The notes below the pieces were generated by a model that made no database searches, was not told the DNA's origin, and was given only the letters and a program-made list of their open reading frames with translations. A stretch of 64,000 bases of DNA. Source: CAVQEK01 sp963711495 (GTDB lineage: Bacteria; Bacteroidota; Bacteroidia; Cytophagales; Cyclobacteriaceae). Position 1 is the stretch's first letter, and every line of letters begins with the position of its first letter. The stretch covers positions 434,001 through 498,000 of the forward strand of contig CAVQEK010000009.1 in the NCBI GenBank assembly GCA_963711495.1. The letters run 5' to 3'. A program made the translations under genes and the position numbers. Positions 60,246-64,000 of the stretch are shown piece after piece.

Positions 60246-62027
60246 TTAACTGACCGGAAGTGTCTTGATTTTTGAGGGCTGACTGATTTTTTGGATATTG
60301 ATTTGCGATTTATCATGCGGCAGTTTCATGGTAAATTTACAACCTTCGTCAAACACGGTATGCACAGTAATTTCACCACCTAACTTTTCAACGGTCTCTT
60401 TCACGATATATAAACCAAGACCGGCCCCTTTTGACTTCTCACTGCCACGGAAAAACATTTGAAATATTTTGTCCTTTAACTCCGGCTTGACTCCTTCTCC
60501 ATTATCGGTAACTGAGAACACAAAATCATTTTCTTTCAACGCAGCATCAAGACGTATGAATGGGTCTTTTTTATACGGACTGTGATATCGAAAGGCATTA
60601 CTGATTAGATTTTTGATAATGATTTTAAGTCGTACTTTATCGGATATTAGCATAAAATCTTCATCAAAATTGTAGCGTATTTTTATTTTTTGATCTTTGT
60701 CCATGAAACTCAGTTCGTCGACGATCTCCTCGATAAAATGTTTCAGCTTAATTTCTTCATTTAGCACATCCAATCTTGAGTTTTTAGAGAAGTCTATAAT
60801 ATCCGATATGAATTCGTCCAGTTTGAAGATGCGCGTTTTCATAAGACTAAGGCAATAAAGTATTTCCGGGAGATCTCCTGATTTCTCGGCAATATTGATT
60901 AAGCCCAGTACAGACAATAATGGTGAACGAAGATCGTGAGAAGTGCTGTACACGAAGTAATCCAGTTCGGAATTGGTTTTCTCCAATATTTGGTTTTGGC
61001 TTTTGATCTTTTCTTCTGCCATTTTTCTTTCATGAATGTCCACCAGTGAACCGACCATTCTGATGGCAATACCATTGGAATCCCAATGAGCCTGGCCGGC
61101 ATCTATAAACCATCTATAAAACCCTTGTTTGGTACGCAATCTCACTTCTTCAGAATACCTCGTGCCTTCTTCTGTATGATTGGTAAGCTTCCGGGTTATA
61201 GTCGTCAGATCATCCGGATGGACCATAGCAAAGAAATCAGATATGGAATACACTTCCAGTTCTTCAGCCTCATACCCCAACATGCGTTTCCACATCGGAG
61301 AATGGTATATCGAATTGTTTTTTATGTCCCAGTCATAAATGCCGGCATTAGAGCCACTTATGGCCAATTCAAATCTCTTGTTGCTGGTTTCCAGTTCTTT
61401 GGCTACCCGGTTCAGGTTATTTTCATTTTTCAGCAGGTTGGTCTCTATTTGGTGGTTCAGTTTTATCAGGAACACAATAATAAGGAGGGAAGCGCAGATT
61501 GAAAACAAAAAGTGCAGAAGGAAATTGAGATGGTTGGTGGTTAATGCCACCAATGTATCGTGGATATTGATAAATTCAAAAACATAAATGACTATGAAAA
61601 CACCAATGGATAAAACAGTAAATAAAACGCCATAGTACCACCGGCGAAAATCAAAGAGGGCAAATGCACCTATTACTACAGGGAATAAATTGAAATAATT
61701 ACCCGAATCAGTTGGTTCTGTAATGCCAAAAAGCGTAATGATTAACAATGTTGAACACAGCAACAGGATTTTGGCCAGGTTGAAGTAGCCGGATCTGTTG
61801 AGTGCGAAGGCCCCACCTGCCAAAAGGAACATGATCAAATAATAGTGAAGTGCATCGAGAATATTGAAAATGACATCAAACAACAAGTATCCAAATGTAA
61901 TGCCTACCACCATAATGCTGAGATAACCCGTCAGCATGGCACGTTTGAAGACACTTGTGGAGCTTATGAACTGGTTCTTTCCTAAAATGAGCTTTCTAAA
62001 AAAATGCTCAGGGTTGTGGTACTCCAT
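60246..62027 (-). CDS. Membrane-bound PAS-domain sensor histidine kinase
   Basis: The product is 593 aa from ATG 62027; a TTG nine bases upstream is open too. The N-terminal 200 residues contain about six transmembrane helices (LTGYLSIMVVGITFGYLLF through FSICASLLIIVFLIKLNHQI). A PAS domain follows (about 215-325: NAGIYDWDIKNNSIYHSPMW, EVRLRTKQGFYRWFIDAG), then HisKA with the phospho-acceptor His in STSHDLRSPLLSVLGLI. The HATPase domain has N-box IIIKNLISNAFRY, DNGEGVKPELKDKIFQMFF and GAGLGLYIVKETVEKLGG. It would autophosphorylate in response to a membrane signal and pass phosphate to a regulator that is not adjacent. It is an orphan kinase on the minus strand. Confidence 0.92.
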   Translation of the reverse strand: MEYHNPEHFFRKLILGKNQFISSTSVFKRAMLTGYLSIMVVGITFGYLLFDVIFNILDALHYYLIMFLLAGGAFALNRSGYFNLAKILLLCSTLLIITLFGITEPTDSGNYFNLFPVVIGAFALFDFRRWYYGVLFTVLSIGVFIVIYVFEFINIHDTLVALTTNHLNFLLHFLFSICASLLIIVFLIKLNHQIETNLLKNENNLNRVAKELETSNKRFELAISGSNAGIYDWDIKNNSIYHSPMWKRMLGYEAEELEVYSISDFFAMVHPDDLTTITRKLTNHTEEGTRYSEEVRLRTKQGFYRWFIDAGQAHWDSNGIAIRMVGSLVDIHERKMAEEKIKSQNQILEKTNSELDYFVYSTSHDLRSPLLSVLGLINIAEKSGDLPEILYCLSLMKTRIFKLDEFISDIIDFSKNSRLDVLNEEIKLKHFIEEIVDELSFMDKDQKIKIRYNFDEDFMLISDKVRLKIIIKNLISNAFRYHSPYKKDPFIRLDAALKENDFVFSVTDNGEGVKPELKDKIFQMFFRGSEKSKGAGLGLYIVKETVEKLGGEITVHTVFDEGCKFTMKLPHDKSQINIQKISQPSKIKTLPVS

Positions 62028-62365
62028 TAATATCAAAACTTGTTACTGCAAAAAAATGAAATTTTTGTAGATATTCAATATTTTCTTTAACAAAACGACT
62101 AAAAGGTAGAACAATTGGGACTCATTTACAACAATGTAGATGAAATAAATGTCGGTCGAGAACAAGGCGGAACAAGTATTACAACAATAGATCAAATCAT
62201 TTTAAAATTGGTAATTTCTTTTAATTAGTCCGGGTGAATATGATAAATTTATATATTTGCAACGCCCAAAGGGTTTTGGAATCTGATATAATGACGACTA
62301 ACCCTGGGATATAAATTTATTGAACATCTGTAAGTACTAAGCAGATCAATAAAAACTAAATAATT
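62028..62365. other. Leader region of tRNA-Pro with candidate promoter
   Basis: No gene was recognised in this 338-bp stretch. TATATTTG at 62252-62259 matches the TAnnTTTG -7 promoter element and is followed by GCAA, as is the copy at 62565-62572 before the integrase. If used, transcription would start about 100 bases before the mature tRNA. The stretch is AT-rich without strong hairpins. Confidence 0.45.
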
Positions 62366-62439
<74 letters not shown>

Positions 62440-62462
62440 CTGAACACACATCAGTTGGAAAC

Positions 62463-62497
62463 AAAACCCTCTAAATTTGACGTTTAGAGGGTTTTTT
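62463..62497 (+). terminator. Intrinsic terminator after tRNA-Pro
   Basis: AAAACCCTCTAAA and TTTAGAGGGTTTT form a perfect 13-bp stem with a seven-base loop (TTTGACG), followed by a T run (62492-62497). It starts 24 bases after the tRNA 3' end and ends the tRNA transcript. Confidence 0.92.
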
Positions 62498-62552
62498 ACT
62501 TTATAGTCCCTCCAAATTATTCAATAAAAATCAATGTCGTGGTGAGTTATCC

Positions 62553-62585
62553 GGTGAGTCTTTTTATATTTGCAAAAGACTCACC
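62553..62585. repeat. Perfect inverted repeat upstream of the integrase
   Basis: GGTGAGTCTTTT, nine-base loop TATATTTGC, AAAAGACTCACC: a perfect 12-bp inverted repeat. A third half (GGTGAGT) lies 12 bases upstream at 62541. The loop contains a TAnnTTTG promoter element, so the repeat could be an operator on the integrase promoter or a set of integrase binding sites near the element end. Confidence 0.6.
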
Positions 62586-62701
62586 AGAACCGATGTAAGT
62601 TTCTGATTTTCAGTAATTTAAATTGGTTTTATTTGAGGCTCTTTGCATGGGGAACTGCTAAAATTTAACAGTTCAAAGTGAGTCATTTAAAATTAATTCC
62701 C

Positions 62702-63946
62702 ATGGAAAAGAGAACCACCTACAGTACTGCTTTCATACTGAGAGCCTCGAAGAACAACAAACATGAAGCCCTGGTCTACTGCCGGATTACGGTAGATATG
62801 CAACGGGCAGAATTCTCCATCAAGAAAAAAATCAGAAGAGAGATCTGGGACAATGGCTGGGCCAAGACCAATAGCGAAGAAGGTAAAGCCATTAATGCTT
62901 ATCTGAAACAGATTGAATCGGAAGTCTTTCACTATTACCGGGAGGCCCTGGCCAGCAGGAAGATGATCACCGCAGAAGGATTGAAGAATTCCTATTTGGG
63001 CATTCAATCCAGGGAACATTCCCTGATGAGTCTGGTAGAGTATCACAATACACAAATGAAAGATACATTGGCCTGGGGTACTATGAAGAATTACTTCACT
63101 ACCCAAAAATATATTAAACGCTTTCTGAAAGACCGTCATCGCAAAAACGACATATATCTTATTGAGCTTAACTATAAGTTCATAGTCGACTTTGAGCACT
63201 TCTTGCGAAATTGGAAACCCGTTGATCATCACAGGCCATTAGGCAATAATGGCGTGATGAAACATATTGAACGTTTCCGGAAGATGATCAACATGGCCAT
63301 TCGGATGGAATGGCTGGACAAAGATCCATTTGCCAAATACAAACAAAAGTTCGAAAAAGTGGAAAGAGGATTTTTAACCTGTGAAGAATTAAAGGCCATT
63401 GAGGACAAAGAGCTTAAAATCGGTCGTTTGCAATGGGTACGGGACCTTTTCATTTTTAGTTGCTATACCGGTTTGGCTTATATTGATGTAATGCGGCTAA
63501 CCCCATCAAACATTTCAATTGGTATTGATGGGAAGCAATGGCTGATCACTAACCGGCAAAAGACCAGTAATCCTGTGCGTGTACCCTTATTGCCTCAGGC
63601 ACTAGAGATCATTGATAAATATAAAGGCCATCCAAAAGCCTTATATGAAGGGACATTATTTCCCACCATTTCTAATCAAAAGCTCAACAGCTATTTGAAG
63701 GAAATCGCAGATCTCTGCGGCATTGAAAAAGACCTGACTTTTCACATAGCCAGGCATACGTTTGCGACTACGGTTACTCTGACTAATGGTGTACCTATTG
63801 AATCTGTCAGCAAAATGTTGGGACACACTAAAATATCCACCACACAGGTCTATGCAAAGGTGATTGAAAAGAAGCTGGGCGAGGACATGGATATGCTGAG
63901 ACATAAACTTGTACACAATGAGCACAAAATCAGGCGGGCAGAATAG
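62702..63946 (+). CDS. Tyrosine recombinase/integrase of a Bacteroidota mobile element
   Basis: The product is 414 aa from ATG 62702; GTG at 62678 is the alternative. It has an N-terminal arm-binding domain (STAFILRASKNNKHEALVYC), a SAM-like core-binding domain (HNTQMKDTLAWGTMKNYFTT) and a catalytic domain. There the tetrad is HIARHTFAT (His 348, Arg 351), LGHTKISTTQVYAKV (His 375) and Tyr 384. The first catalytic Arg is missing: TGLAYIDVMRL replaces the usual TGLR, as in CTnDOT-type integrases. Position right after tRNA-Pro on the same strand suggests site-specific insertion at or near the tRNA, with the rest of the element beyond the window. No other mobile gene is visible within the remaining 54 bases. 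Confidence 0.93.
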   Translation: MEKRTTYSTAFILRASKNNKHEALVYCRITVDMQRAEFSIKKKIRREIWDNGWAKTNSEEGKAINAYLKQIESEVFHYYREALASRKMITAEGLKNSYLGIQSREHSLMSLVEYHNTQMKDTLAWGTMKNYFTTQKYIKRFLKDRHRKNDIYLIELNYKFIVDFEHFLRNWKPVDHHRPLGNNGVMKHIERFRKMINMAIRMEWLDKDPFAKYKQKFEKVERGFLTCEELKAIEDKELKIGRLQWVRDLFIFSCYTGLAYIDVMRLTPSNISIGIDGKQWLITNRQKTSNPVRVPLLPQALEIIDKYKGHPKALYEGTLFPTISNQKLNSYLKEIADLCGIEKDLTFHIARHTFATTVTLTNGVPIESVSKMLGHTKISTTQVYAKVIEKKLGEDMDMLRHKLVHNEHKIRRAE

Positions 63947-64000
63947 GCAAAACCAATGAACTTTCAGGAAAAACAGTAAAAGATTGACCGGACTGCGTCA

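Overview
The window looks like chromosome of a free-living, probably aquatic or marine member of the Bacteroidota. The evidence is a SusC/SusD pair, three proteins with C-terminal domains resembling type IX secretion sorting signals, many lipoproteins, lpxK and outer-membrane proteins, promoter words of the TAnnTTTG type, and a Bacteroidota-style tyrosine integrase at the right end. I cannot name a genus; a Saprospirales- or Chitinophagales-like lineage would fit.

Layout. Positions 1-13.3 kb are mostly housekeeping: a DEDDh exonuclease (cut by the edge), an Mpl-like murein ligase, DnaB, an operon of Nif3, a C4 zinc-ribbon coiled-coil protein and a TPR-like protein, then LpxK, a Porin_10-type protein, MiaE, an EamA transporter broken by one in-frame stop, DedA and a DUF2892 protein. 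From 13.4 to 22.5 kb come a cytochrome c and a carbohydrate region: a YdjC/ChbG deacetylase, a sugar-isomerase-like TIM barrel, a tandem class II aldolase, L-fucose isomerase, a DUF2264 protein and a CxPSR sulfatase. Together these suggest use of sulfated, fucose-containing glycans. At 22.7-24.8 kb a NiCo-type riboswitch overlaps an intrinsic terminator in front of a P1B-4 (SPC motif) metal-efflux ATPase. At 26.3-32.4 kb are MacB/FtsX-type ABC genes, including an unusual set that joins a MacB-like ATPase and permease to a ZnuA-like metal-binding lipoprotein.

The main discovery candidate spans 34.7-58.9 kb. It holds a complete cytoplasmic route for 2-aminoethylphosphonate (PhnW, PhnY, PhnA) and for (R)-1-hydroxy-2-aminoethylphosphonate (PbfA), an organophosphate-type MFS permease and an XRE-cupin regulator. 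These sit next to SusC/SusD, a five-LamG surface protein, a small lipoprotein, two secreted alkaline-phosphatase-superfamily enzymes with glycan- or ligand-binding modules, an exported metallo-beta-lactamase-fold protein and a second PbfA-like enzyme. I read this as a polysaccharide-utilization-locus-style system for phosphonate-decorated macromolecules: surface capture and cleavage, SusCD uptake, inner-membrane import, then conversion to acetate, ammonia and phosphate. Substrate and coupling are inferred.

The last 5 kb hold an ArsC/Spx-like protein, a small exported protein, a PAS histidine kinase, tRNA-Pro(CGG) and an integrase next to it that probably marks the left end of an integrated element running out of the window.
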